From positions 1-40,283 of the forward strand of contig JAIQGF010000022.1 of NCBI GenBank assembly GCA_020072845.1: a DNA stretch of 40,283 nucleotides, read 5' to 3'. The position numbers and the translations under genes were made by a program. Within the stretch, counting starts at the first letter, position 1; every line of letters starts with the position of its first letter. A model generated the notes under the pieces. That model saw only the letters and a program-made list of their open reading frames with translations. It was not told where the DNA came from and searched no databases. This DNA comes from Terriglobia bacterium (GTDB lineage: Bacteria > Acidobacteriota > Terriglobia > Terriglobales > Acidobacteriaceae). Of this stretch, positions 32,877 through 39,111 are shown one piece after another.

Positions 32877-33932
32877 ATGAACATACGAGAATCGCTTCGC
32901 GGCGCACTGCGCCGCATCGCAGGCGTACGTGCGCTCGAAAAACGGCGCACGCAACCGTTGCCCTCGATCCTTTCCACCTACTCGCCACGCAGCGACGCCT
33001 TACCGAAGCCGACGCCCGCCAACCTGCGCCGCTTCGCCGAGACGCCGATTGCGCGCAAGGCGATCAACACCATCAAGGACCGCATCGCCGGCATGCGCTG
33101 GCGGGTGCAGCCGCGCAAGGGCCGCGCCGTCGAAGAAGTGGGGCGCGACGCGTCGCGCCCGCTGGTGATGTGGCCGGTGGACGGTTCGACCATCCGCATG
33201 AAAGCCGACTGGGACGGCCAGCCTGCGTCGCCGCGCTATGTGCAGGCCACCGGGCGCTACGGCCCCGAGGGGCAGATCGTCCTCAACGACGATGAGCTCT
33301 GCTACATCCGGCTGAACCCGCGCACCCACACGCCCTTCGGGCTGGGCCGGCTGGAGGTGGCGTTTGAGACCATCAACGAGTTCCTCGGCGCGCACCGCTA
33401 CGCCGCCCGGCTGGCTTCGAACTCGGTGGTGCAGTACGCGCTCTGGCTGCAGGACCTGGGGCCGGCGCAGCACGAGCGCCTGATCCACTGGTGGCAGGAC
33501 GAGATCGAGGGAACAGGTCGTGTTCCGATACTTTCGGTGGAGTCCAAGCCCGAGGTACTGCGCTTCGGCCAGGGCACCGACAGCGACCTGCGGCTGGCCT
33601 GGCAGGAGTTTCTGCTGCGGGTGATCGCCGACGCCTTCGATCTGCCGCCGTTTTTCCTCGGCGTGGAGCACGACGTGAACCGCTCCACCGCCGCCGAACT
33701 GAGCGACCTTGCCTTCCGCCAGGCGATCGTGCCCACGGCGCGCCTGTTGGCGGAGCACCTGACGCGCGACGCCATCGGCAAGAAGCTCGGCTGGAGCGAT
33801 TTGGAATTCGTGTTCACCGATGTAGACGCGCGCAATGAAATGGAAGACGCGCAGATCCAGGAAATCCTGTTGCGCTCCGGCGTGCTGACGGTGAATGAAG
33901 TGCGGAGAATGCGCGGGTTGCCGCCGCTGTAG
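32877..33932 (+). CDS. phage portal protein, apparently shortened
   Basis: The 351-residue protein is an HK97-type portal: RFAETPIARKAINTIKDRIAGMRW, then VDGSTIRMKADWDG, ELCYIRLNPRTHTPFGLGRLE, a central helix domain and the C-terminal FDLPPFFLGVEHDVNRSTAAEL, where a plug/clip helix lies. Between MRWRVQPRKG (about residue 80) and LVMWPVDGST the protein passes directly. Portals normally have some 60-80 residues of wing domain there. The junction is a perfect 20-base palindrome (33141-33160) coding GRDASR. If so, the portal is probably not functional. The ATG at 32877 follows GAAGAA. Confidence 0.82.
   Translation: MNIRESLRGALRRIAGVRALEKRRTQPLPSILSTYSPRSDALPKPTPANLRRFAETPIARKAINTIKDRIAGMRWRVQPRKGRAVEEVGRDASRPLVMWPVDGSTIRMKADWDGQPASPRYVQATGRYGPEGQIVLNDDELCYIRLNPRTHTPFGLGRLEVAFETINEFLGAHRYAARLASNSVVQYALWLQDLGPAQHERLIHWWQDEIEGTGRVPILSVESKPEVLRFGQGTDSDLRLAWQEFLLRVIADAFDLPPFFLGVEHDVNRSTAAELSDLAFRQAIVPTARLLAEHLTRDAIGKKLGWSDLEFVFTDVDARNEMEDAQIQEILLRSGVLTVNEVRRMRGLPPL
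33141..33160. repeat. perfect 20-base palindrome inside the portal gene
   Basis: GGGCGCGACG is followed at once by its reverse complement CGTCGCGCCC, with no loop. It encodes the unconserved GRDASR at the place where the portal appears to lack its wing domain. Confidence 0.9.
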
Positions 33933-34055
33933 CTCACAGCTATCAGCTTTCAGCTCTCACCCTTAAGAAGTTGTCATTCCGAGCGCAGCGAGGAATCTGC
34001 TGTTCGTCCGTGGGAATAAGCACGGCCGCGGCGTAGCTTCACGAAACGAAATGCT
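33931..34055. repeat. heptamer run plus a second dispersed repeat after portal
   Basis: AGCTCAC, AGCTATC, AGCTTTC and AGCTCTC run in register from 33931, beginning inside the portal stop codon. After it, TCATTCCGAGCGCAGCGAGG (33974-33993) resembles a short repeat I have seen in many bacterial genomes. No gene is seen before the prohead protease at 34062. Confidence 0.6.
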
Positions 34056-34061
34056 AAACCC

Positions 34062-34691
34062 ATGAATATCGAACTGCAATCCATGGCCATCGACCTGCCG
34101 CCTATTGCGGCGCACCCCAACCGCGCGCCTTTTCGCGGCGTGCTCACCCTGGTGGACACGCCGTCGGACCGCGCGCCCTCGGGCGCGCGCGGACATCGCG
34201 TCGTGCTCACCCGCGCCGCCGCCGAACAGGCGCTGCCCTCGCTGCTCGGCATGGCGCTCGACTACACGCCCGCGCTCGACCGCCACGACACCCGCCACAA
34301 GGTCGGGATCATTACGGAAGCAAATGTTGTCAGTGGCCAGTGGTCAGTGGCCAGTGGTCAGCCAAAACCAAGGAATGGCCACCGGTCACTAGCCACTGAC
34401 CACTTGCGTGCAAGCGCGATTGAAATCGCAGGTTATCTCTACGCCCGCGACTTCCCCGACGTCATGCGCGAGTTGCGAGAACAATGTGGCCCGGGTCTCC
34501 GACCCGGGATCGCGGGCGAGGGCGCCCGCGCCACATGGCACGCGCTCGGCATGTCGTACGAGATCACCGACGCCCGCATTGACGACCTGCGCGCCGCCAT
34601 CTGGACGGTCAGCGAGTGCACCTTCACCGGCGCCGCCATCCTGCGCCGCGACAAAGCGGCGTACCGCGATACGTGGATCGAACTGCTTTGA
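34062..34691 (+). CDS. putative prohead protease with two in-frame repeat insertions
   Basis: The 209-residue protein resembles capsid maturation proteases: FRGVLTLVDTPSDR, ALDYTPALDRHDTRHKVGII with a candidate His, GYLYARDFPDVMRELRE, LGMSYEITDARIDDL with a candidate Ser, and FTGAAILRRDKAAY. Between the conserved blocks two stretches do not fit. VVSGQWSVASGQ and the following residues come from a heptamer repeat (about 34325-34410), and CGPGLRPGIAGEGAR from a 51-base palindromic element (34485-34535, exactly 17 codons). Both keep the frame. The family call is by motif pattern and position between portal and capsid. Confidence 0.72.
   Translation: MNIELQSMAIDLPPIAAHPNRAPFRGVLTLVDTPSDRAPSGARGHRVVLTRAAAEQALPSLLGMALDYTPALDRHDTRHKVGIITEANVVSGQWSVASGQPKPRNGHRSLATDHLRASAIEIAGYLYARDFPDVMRELREQCGPGLRPGIAGEGARATWHALGMSYEITDARIDDLRAAIWTVSECTFTGAAILRRDKAAYRDTWIELL
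34325..34410. repeat. heptamer repeat inverted pair inside the prohead protease gene
   Basis: The left arm has GTCAGTG, GCCAGTG, GTCAGTG, GCCAGTG, GTCAGCC. The right arm has GGCCACC, GGTCACTA, GCCACTG, ACCACTT. The arms are inverted around a central AAAACCAAGGAA. It is translated in frame with the protease. Confidence 0.85.
34485..34535. repeat. 51-base palindromic element inside the prohead protease gene
   Basis: The element is bounded by TGTGGC and GCCACA. Two inner hairpins lie in tandem: CCGGGTC/GACCCGG, then GCGGGCG/CGCCCGC. The 51-base length is 17 codons, so the host frame is unbroken. Confidence 0.85.
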
Positions 34692-34768
34692 AGCAGTCGC
34701 GAGTCGTTGGTCGTTAGCCGTTCGCAACACGGCCAACGACCAACGACGAACGACTAACGACTAACGAC
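34692..34768. repeat. heptamer inverted pair in the protease/scaffold gap
   Basis: GTCGTTG, GTCGTTA and GCCGTTC on the left face ACGACCA, ACGACGA, ACGACTA and ACGACTA on the right across a short loop (GCAACACGGCC). The repeat ends directly before the AGGAG ribosome site of the next gene. Confidence 0.85.
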
Positions 34769-34778
34769 AAGGAGTCCC

Positions 34779-35204
34779 ATGGACGAACTCAACGAACAAC
34801 TCACCGCCGCCACCACCCGGCTGGCCGCCGCCGCCGAAGCGCTGGAGAACGCGATCAGCCGCTTCGACGCGCAGCACCAGGAACTCAATGCCAAAGTGGA
34901 CCGCATCGTCGCCGCCATTGACGACAGCATCGCGGTCCGCCCCGAACCGGGAGAACCCGCCACTGAAGCCGGCGAACTGAAGTCGCGCGTCGCCGAACTG
35001 GAGCGCGCCAACCAGGAGCTGAAAGCACAGGCCGCACGCGCCGCCCGCAAGACGCTGCCGCCGCTGGTCTCGGCGCTGTTGTCGAAAGAGACCGCCGGCG
35101 ACGCGCTGGACTCGGCGGCGCTCGACAAGGCGCTGCATTCCCTCTCGCTCGAGCAGCGCATCGCCGTCAAGGCGGAGATGGCCCGCGCGGGCCTTCTGGA
35201 ATAA
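34779..35204 (+). CDS. coiled-coil protein, likely capsid scaffold
   Basis: The 141-residue protein is almost wholly helical. A long coiled coil occupies residues 1-95 (LNEQLTAATTRLAAAAEAL ... AELERANQELKAQAAR), followed by a short C-terminal helical part (LEQRIAVKAEMARAGLLE). Composition and place between prohead protease and major capsid gene fit a scaffolding protein that shapes the procapsid and is later removed. No motif proves it. The ATG has a good AGGAG site 6 bases upstream. Confidence 0.6.
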   Translation: MDELNEQLTAATTRLAAAAEALENAISRFDAQHQELNAKVDRIVAAIDDSIAVRPEPGEPATEAGELKSRVAELERANQELKAQAARAARKTLPPLVSALLSKETAGDALDSAALDKALHSLSLEQRIAVKAEMARAGLLE

Positions 35205-35207
35205 CCA

Positions 35208-35277
35208 CGTCGTTGGTCGTTGGTCGTTGGTCGATGGCTCTATCGGCCGCGGCGGCCATCGACCATCGACCATCGAC
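35208..35277. repeat. heptamer inverted pair in the scaffold/capsid gap
   Basis: GTCGTTG repeats three times, then GTCGATG GC. After a GC-rich loop comes GCCATCGAC followed by CATCGAC twice. The arms can pair over about 14 bases, and the left arm extends into the wider 7-base array. Confidence 0.85.
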
Positions 35278-35314
35278 ACCCCTAAATCCACACCTCATCT
35301 TCACTGGAGAAAAC

Positions 35315-36286
35315 ATGAACGCACAATTCCTGGACCTGCACGCGGCGGCCGATTTCCTCGGGCCGGGCGCGGTGGAGGTCAACCGCTACCAGTCCGAGAT
35401 TACCGACATCGTGCGTCGGCGCGGCGTGTTCGGCCAGCGCGTCAAGCAGGTGCCCGCCACCGGGCATCCCTCGCGCTTCTTCGAACAGACGGCGATCAAC
35501 TCGCCCACCGCCGCCAACGCGTTCGTCGATCCGCGCAACATCGTCGCCACCGTCGGCTCGCCCACGCGCGTGGAGCGCAGCGTGCCTTTGAAGGCGCTGG
35601 TCTCGCAGATCAACTACAACCTGTTCGACCTGGAGGTCGGGCAACAGCAGTCGCAGTTCGCCTTCCTCCAGGCCAAGGACCTCGCCGACGCCGTGGATGG
35701 CCTGATGCGCACGCACGACGTCGCGCTGTGGAACGGCAACGACACCTCGTTGTCGGCGCCCACCACGCTGCAGTACTACGGCGCCGCGGGGCAGATCGCC
35801 GGCGGCGGCAACCTCGGCACGGTTCACCGCACCGATCCCAGCATCGTGGACGGCATGAAGGCCATCATTGCCGGCATGGTCGCGAACTCCTCCTACGAAG
35901 TTCGCCCCACCGCCATCTACGCCAACCCGGTGCTGCTCGACCTGATCGACCGCGAGATGAAGTCGCAGTTCAACGTCGTGCTCTCCACCACCGAGATCGC
36001 CGGCGGCCTGCGCGTGAAGACCCTCTCCACGCAAGCGGGCGATCTGCCGCTGGTTCCCGAGTGGTCGCTCGGCTACACCGGCACGCCCGGCACCGATGCG
36101 ATCTTCCCGGCCTACATCGTGAGCGAAGACATGATCGAGTACCACTGGCTCACCGATCCCAACCCGCGCGTCTTCCAGTTGGGCCTCAGCGGCTCGCTCG
36201 CCCAGCAGATGGTGGTGGTGAAGTTTGGCGCCATCGTCGTCAAGGGCGCCGGCTACGCGCATTACAAGGTCAACGTGGAGCGCTAA
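35315..36286 (+). CDS. phage major capsid protein
   Basis: The 323-residue protein has the layout of HK97-type capsids. An N-arm is followed by an extended loop (VFGQRVKQVPATGHPSRFF), a spine helix region (VGQQQSQFAFLQAKDLADAVDGLMRT) and an A-domain (YEVRPTAIYANPVLLDLIDREM). The terminal strands QQMVVVKFGAIVVKGAGYAHYK follow. The ATG at 35315 has a GGAGA site. The length is normal for a small capsid protein without a protease domain. The gene lies between scaffold-like and connector genes, which supports the call. Confidence 0.85.
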   Translation: MNAQFLDLHAAADFLGPGAVEVNRYQSEITDIVRRRGVFGQRVKQVPATGHPSRFFEQTAINSPTAANAFVDPRNIVATVGSPTRVERSVPLKALVSQINYNLFDLEVGQQQSQFAFLQAKDLADAVDGLMRTHDVALWNGNDTSLSAPTTLQYYGAAGQIAGGGNLGTVHRTDPSIVDGMKAIIAGMVANSSYEVRPTAIYANPVLLDLIDREMKSQFNVVLSTTEIAGGLRVKTLSTQAGDLPLVPEWSLGYTGTPGTDAIFPAYIVSEDMIEYHWLTDPNPRVFQLGLSGSLAQQMVVVKFGAIVVKGAGYAHYKVNVER

Positions 36287-36292
36287 CGCAGA

Positions 36293-36375
36293 GTCGTCAG
36301 TCGTCAGTCTCCAGTCGCCAGGAATTCCGGCGGCTGGCCCTGACGACTGGCGACCGAAGACTGGCGACTACTGAC
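36293..36375. repeat. heptamer inverted pair filling the capsid/connector gap
   Basis: GTCGTCA, GTCGTCA, GTCTCCA and GTCGCCA (36293-36320), then GGAATTCC at the centre, then TGACGAC, TGGCGAC, CGAAGAC, TGGCGAC and TACTGAC, which ends at the base before the connector ATG (36376). The unit is the same as in the arrays around the S23/IVP-like gene 33 kb away. It leaves no room for a normal ribosome site. Confidence 0.9.
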
Positions 36376-36996
36376 ATGAACTATCTCGACCCATCCGAAT
36401 ACGAGGCGCACGGGCTGGAGGCGACCACTCCGCTTGCCTGGATCGCCGCCGCCTCGGCGCTGATTGACGCCCACTGCCGGCGCCCCACGCTCGACGTTGC
36501 GCAGTATCACGAGCGCGCGCGCCTCGACGGCGGGCGCAACACGGTTCGCCTGTCCTATCTCCCCCTGGCGACGGTTGCGCCCGCAGCAACTCCGTTTGTC
36601 TCCGTGCTCGCCCGCTACGGTGTGCCGCGCCGCGGTGAAGCGCTGGCGGATGCTGCCCAAGAAATCGCGCAGGCGTTCTCGCTTCCCGGTTCGTGGACCA
36701 CGCTGGATGCGGCGACGATCGAATTCAGCGCCGACACCGGCGAGATCACGCTGCCCGCCAACGCGCTCGGCCTCACCTTCAACGAGCTGGATGTGACCTA
36801 TACCGCAGGCTGCACTGACGTGCCCGCGCCGGTGAAGGTGGCCTGCGCGCAAATCGTCCGCAACGCCCAGGCGACGCCCGCGCTCAACGTCCGTGTCGGG
36901 ACGCTGGACCGCATGCACCTGGAGTATTTCTCCGACACGCTGTTGGACCCGACCGTCCGCAAGTTGCTGGCGCCCTGGGTCGCACAAAAACTCTAA
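36376..36996 (+). CDS. head-tail connector-like protein
   Basis: The 206-residue protein has an N-terminal helical part (YLDPSEYEAHGLEATTPLAWIAAASALIDAHC) and the family-like pattern of gp6/DUF3199 adaptors (NTVRLSYLPLATV, NELDVTYTAGCTDVPAPVKVACAQIVRN). It likely docks under the portal. The start at 36376 touches a heptamer array and lacks a Shine-Dalgarno site, so initiation may depend on coupling or structure. Confidence 0.6.
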   Translation: MNYLDPSEYEAHGLEATTPLAWIAAASALIDAHCRRPTLDVAQYHERARLDGGRNTVRLSYLPLATVAPAATPFVSVLARYGVPRRGEALADAAQEIAQAFSLPGSWTTLDAATIEFSADTGEITLPANALGLTFNELDVTYTAGCTDVPAPVKVACAQIVRNAQATPALNVRVGTLDRMHLEYFSDTLLDPTVRKLLAPWVAQKL

Positions 36997-36998
36997 AT

Positions 36999-37089
36999 CC
37001 AGTCTTCAGGCTTCAGTCGTCAGTCTTCAGGGCAAGGCATCAGGCCCGGCAGCCTGACGACTGAAGACTGAAGACTGAAGACTGAAGAC
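36999..37089. repeat. heptamer inverted pair in the gap after the connector
   Basis: GTCTTCA, GGCTTCA, GTCGTCA and GTCTTCA on the left, then GGCAAGGCATCAGG, CCCGGCAGCC, then TGACGAC and four TGAAGAC in a row, ending just before the next gene. Confidence 0.9.
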
Positions 37090-37096
37090 TCACATC

Positions 37097-37510
37097 ATGT
37101 CTGAAACAACTGGAAGTAGCCGCGCTGCCACACTGGCTCGCGCTGCCCAAGCCATGCTGCGCGCCCTCGGCGGCGACGAAGTCGTGATCCGCTGTCCCGC
37201 CGCGCCCGCCGCCGATGGGGCGCAAGCCGAGCTGGGGATCGAAGGTCCGGTCACCGAGGATATCACCGTCTCGCCGGTGGTCGCGGGCCCCAGTGCGGTC
37301 CGAACCTCCGACCCGAGATTGCGCCTCGAGTTTCTCTTCGCAGCGACGACGCTGGCTCCGTATCTGGCCGATCGCGGCGAGTCGGCGGAAGATTTCTTCA
37401 GCGGCGCGCTCGGCATCGTGTACGGGCAAAAGCTTCTGCACATCGAGACCGTGAGCGCCGAATCGTTTGCCGGCACGCCATACCTGTACCGCGTCATCGC
37501 CGCTGAATGA
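37097..37510 (+). CDS. phage structural/head completion protein, unknown
   Basis: The 137-residue protein has a helical start (AATLARAAQAMLRALGG) and a strand-rich body (DEVVIRCPAAP, ITVSPVVAGPSAVRT, LRLEFLFAATTLAPYLADRG). The position after the connector suggests a head-completion or tail-joining role. No family motif was recognised. Its stop overlaps the next start by ATGA if the upstream start at 37507 is used. Confidence 0.55.
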   Translation: MSETTGSSRAATLARAAQAMLRALGGDEVVIRCPAAPAADGAQAELGIEGPVTEDITVSPVVAGPSAVRTSDPRLRLEFLFAATTLAPYLADRGESAEDFFSGALGIVYGQKLLHIETVSAESFAGTPYLYRVIAAE

Positions 37511-37551
37511 CGTTGATCCCGACGGCCGACGGCCGATCTCCGAGAGGCAAT

Positions 37552-38049
37552 ATGCAATTCGCCAAAGACAGCTTCTTTGTCGCCATGCGCGACCGCCTCG
37601 CCACCCTCGATCCGGCGCGTACCGTCGTGGTCGCGGGCCGCATGCGGCCGGCCGTGCTGGTGGACGAAAATGAGCCCGCCAACTCCGCGCTGCCGCTGCC
37701 CAACGCCTTTCACCTTACTTGGGGAATTCCAGAGTTCGTGAAAGGCGCCGAGTCGGCGCGACGCCCGCTGATGAAGATCGATTGCACCATCGCGTACCGC
37801 ATCGCGGGCACGCAATCCGGCGCGGTGGACCGCGGCCGCGCACTGGCCACGCTCGATTCCGAGCTGCTCCGGCTCACCGCCCCGCCGCGCACACCCAAAC
37901 GTGACCAAACCTTCACTCCGCCGGTCGATTTGGGCAGCACCGTCTTTTGGGGGCTCCCGGAATTCGGCGCCATCGAGTACGCGCACGATGAACTGCGCCG
38001 GCAGGCGCGGCTGGCAATTTTCTTCTTTTCCGAGGTGGACCAGGCATGA
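37552..38049 (+). CDS. putative tail terminator / neck protein
   Basis: The 165-residue protein (MQFAKDSFFVAMRDRLATLD ...) has the helix-strand pattern of neck and tail-completion proteins: RTVVVAGRMRPAVLV, KIDCTIAYRIAGT, RQARLAIFFFSEVD. I prefer 37552, which has GAGAGG upstream. The ATG at 37507 is coupled to the preceding stop, but its extra 15 residues are encoded by a GACGGCC duplicate and look unconserved. Its stop overlaps the next gene's start. Confidence 0.6.
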   Translation: MQFAKDSFFVAMRDRLATLDPARTVVVAGRMRPAVLVDENEPANSALPLPNAFHLTWGIPEFVKGAESARRPLMKIDCTIAYRIAGTQSGAVDRGRALATLDSELLRLTAPPRTPKRDQTFTPPVDLGSTVFWGLPEFGAIEYAHDELRRQARLAIFFFSEVDQA

Positions 38050-39023
38050 GCACCACTCCGTTGCGCGGCCCCATGGTCGCCATTTCCCGCCGCGCGCGCG
38101 CCTACTTCGCTCCCGTGAATCGCGATACCGGTGCGCCCGCGGTTTACGACCCGTCGAAGCAAGGCGCCTTCGTTCTCGACACGCCGCCGTCACCGTGGAT
38201 CGACACTGGCTGGATCGAAAACCTGAAGCGCGTTCCGGCGACCTCCAGCGTCGCCATGCGCGCCGGCTCGAAAGGCGCGCCGGTGGCCCAGTTCCGCCAA
38301 CACCTGGAGGCGCGTGTCGAATTCGAGTTCCGCGAGTGGGGCAAGCTGCAGATGGCGCTGGCCGGCGGATCGCAGCACATGAACGTCCTCGCCGCCGACG
38401 CGAATGCCGACGCCATGCCCTCCGGCGGCAGCCCGCAATCGGCCGTCGCCGTGCTGTCCGGTTCCACCGCGCAGGAAATCATCTTTGGCGCCGGCGCCGT
38501 CGAGGCGTTCAGCGTGGGCGATTTGCTCGCCGTGGACCTGGATTATCAGCAGCAGACGGGCTACGTCGGCGCGGGCGTCGCGGGTGCGTACGTGAAATAT
38601 CCCGTGGACGTGCTGCGCGACCGCCATTACGTGCGCCGCGTCACCTTTAACGTCGGGCGGGTAGCCGTGAAGACCGTGACCAGCGTCATCCTGGCACAGC
38701 CGCTGATCGCCGGCGTGCCGGCGGAAGGCGCGTCGGCACAGAAGGTGGTCGCGTTTGTGGATCGCGAGGGCGGGAGCTTCTTCCAGGAGTGGTCGGCGCT
38801 GTTCGTGCTCGAACAGGAAAGCGGCGCGCGCATCTGCTTCTACTATCCGTGCCTGCAACCGGCCACGCCGGCGCAGGAAACGAAGTTCGAGCTGCCAGCT
38901 TCACTGTGCGGCTGGTCACTGCACGCCTCATTCCTCGCGCTGCCGCACACCGACCTCAACGACGGCGAGCAGGTGCTTTGCTATCGCAGCTTCTTCCCCG
39001 CGCCCAGCGCAGCGTTGTACTGA
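38046..39023 (+). CDS. tail tube-like structural protein
   Basis: The 325-residue protein is strand-rich (VDLDYQQQTGYVGAG, HYVRRVTFNVGRVAVKT, QKVVAFVDREGGSFFQEWSALFVLEQ) with a Ser/Gly loop region. The place after the neck gene and the ATGA overlap suggest a tail tube or baseplate tube protein. The family is not proven by motif. Confidence 0.6.
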   Translation: MSTTPLRGPMVAISRRARAYFAPVNRDTGAPAVYDPSKQGAFVLDTPPSPWIDTGWIENLKRVPATSSVAMRAGSKGAPVAQFRQHLEARVEFEFREWGKLQMALAGGSQHMNVLAADANADAMPSGGSPQSAVAVLSGSTAQEIIFGAGAVEAFSVGDLLAVDLDYQQQTGYVGAGVAGAYVKYPVDVLRDRHYVRRVTFNVGRVAVKTVTSVILAQPLIAGVPAEGASAQKVVAFVDREGGSFFQEWSALFVLEQESGARICFYYPCLQPATPAQETKFELPASLCGWSLHASFLALPHTDLNDGEQVLCYRSFFPAPSAALY

Positions 39024-39026
39024 AAC

Positions 39027-39108
39027 AGTCTTCAGCCGCCAGTCTTCGGCCGTCAGGAGAATCTGCCTGCGGCTGAAGCTGCCGGCTGAAGACTGACGAC
39101 TGAAGACT
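39027..39108. repeat. heptamer inverted pair in the tail tube/tail protein gap
   Basis: GTCTTCA, GCCGCCA, GTCTTCG and GCCGTCA face TGAAGAC, TGACGAC and TGAAGAC across a GC-rich centre. It fills nearly all of the 88-base gap between the two genes. Confidence 0.85.
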
Positions 39109-39111
39109 CCT

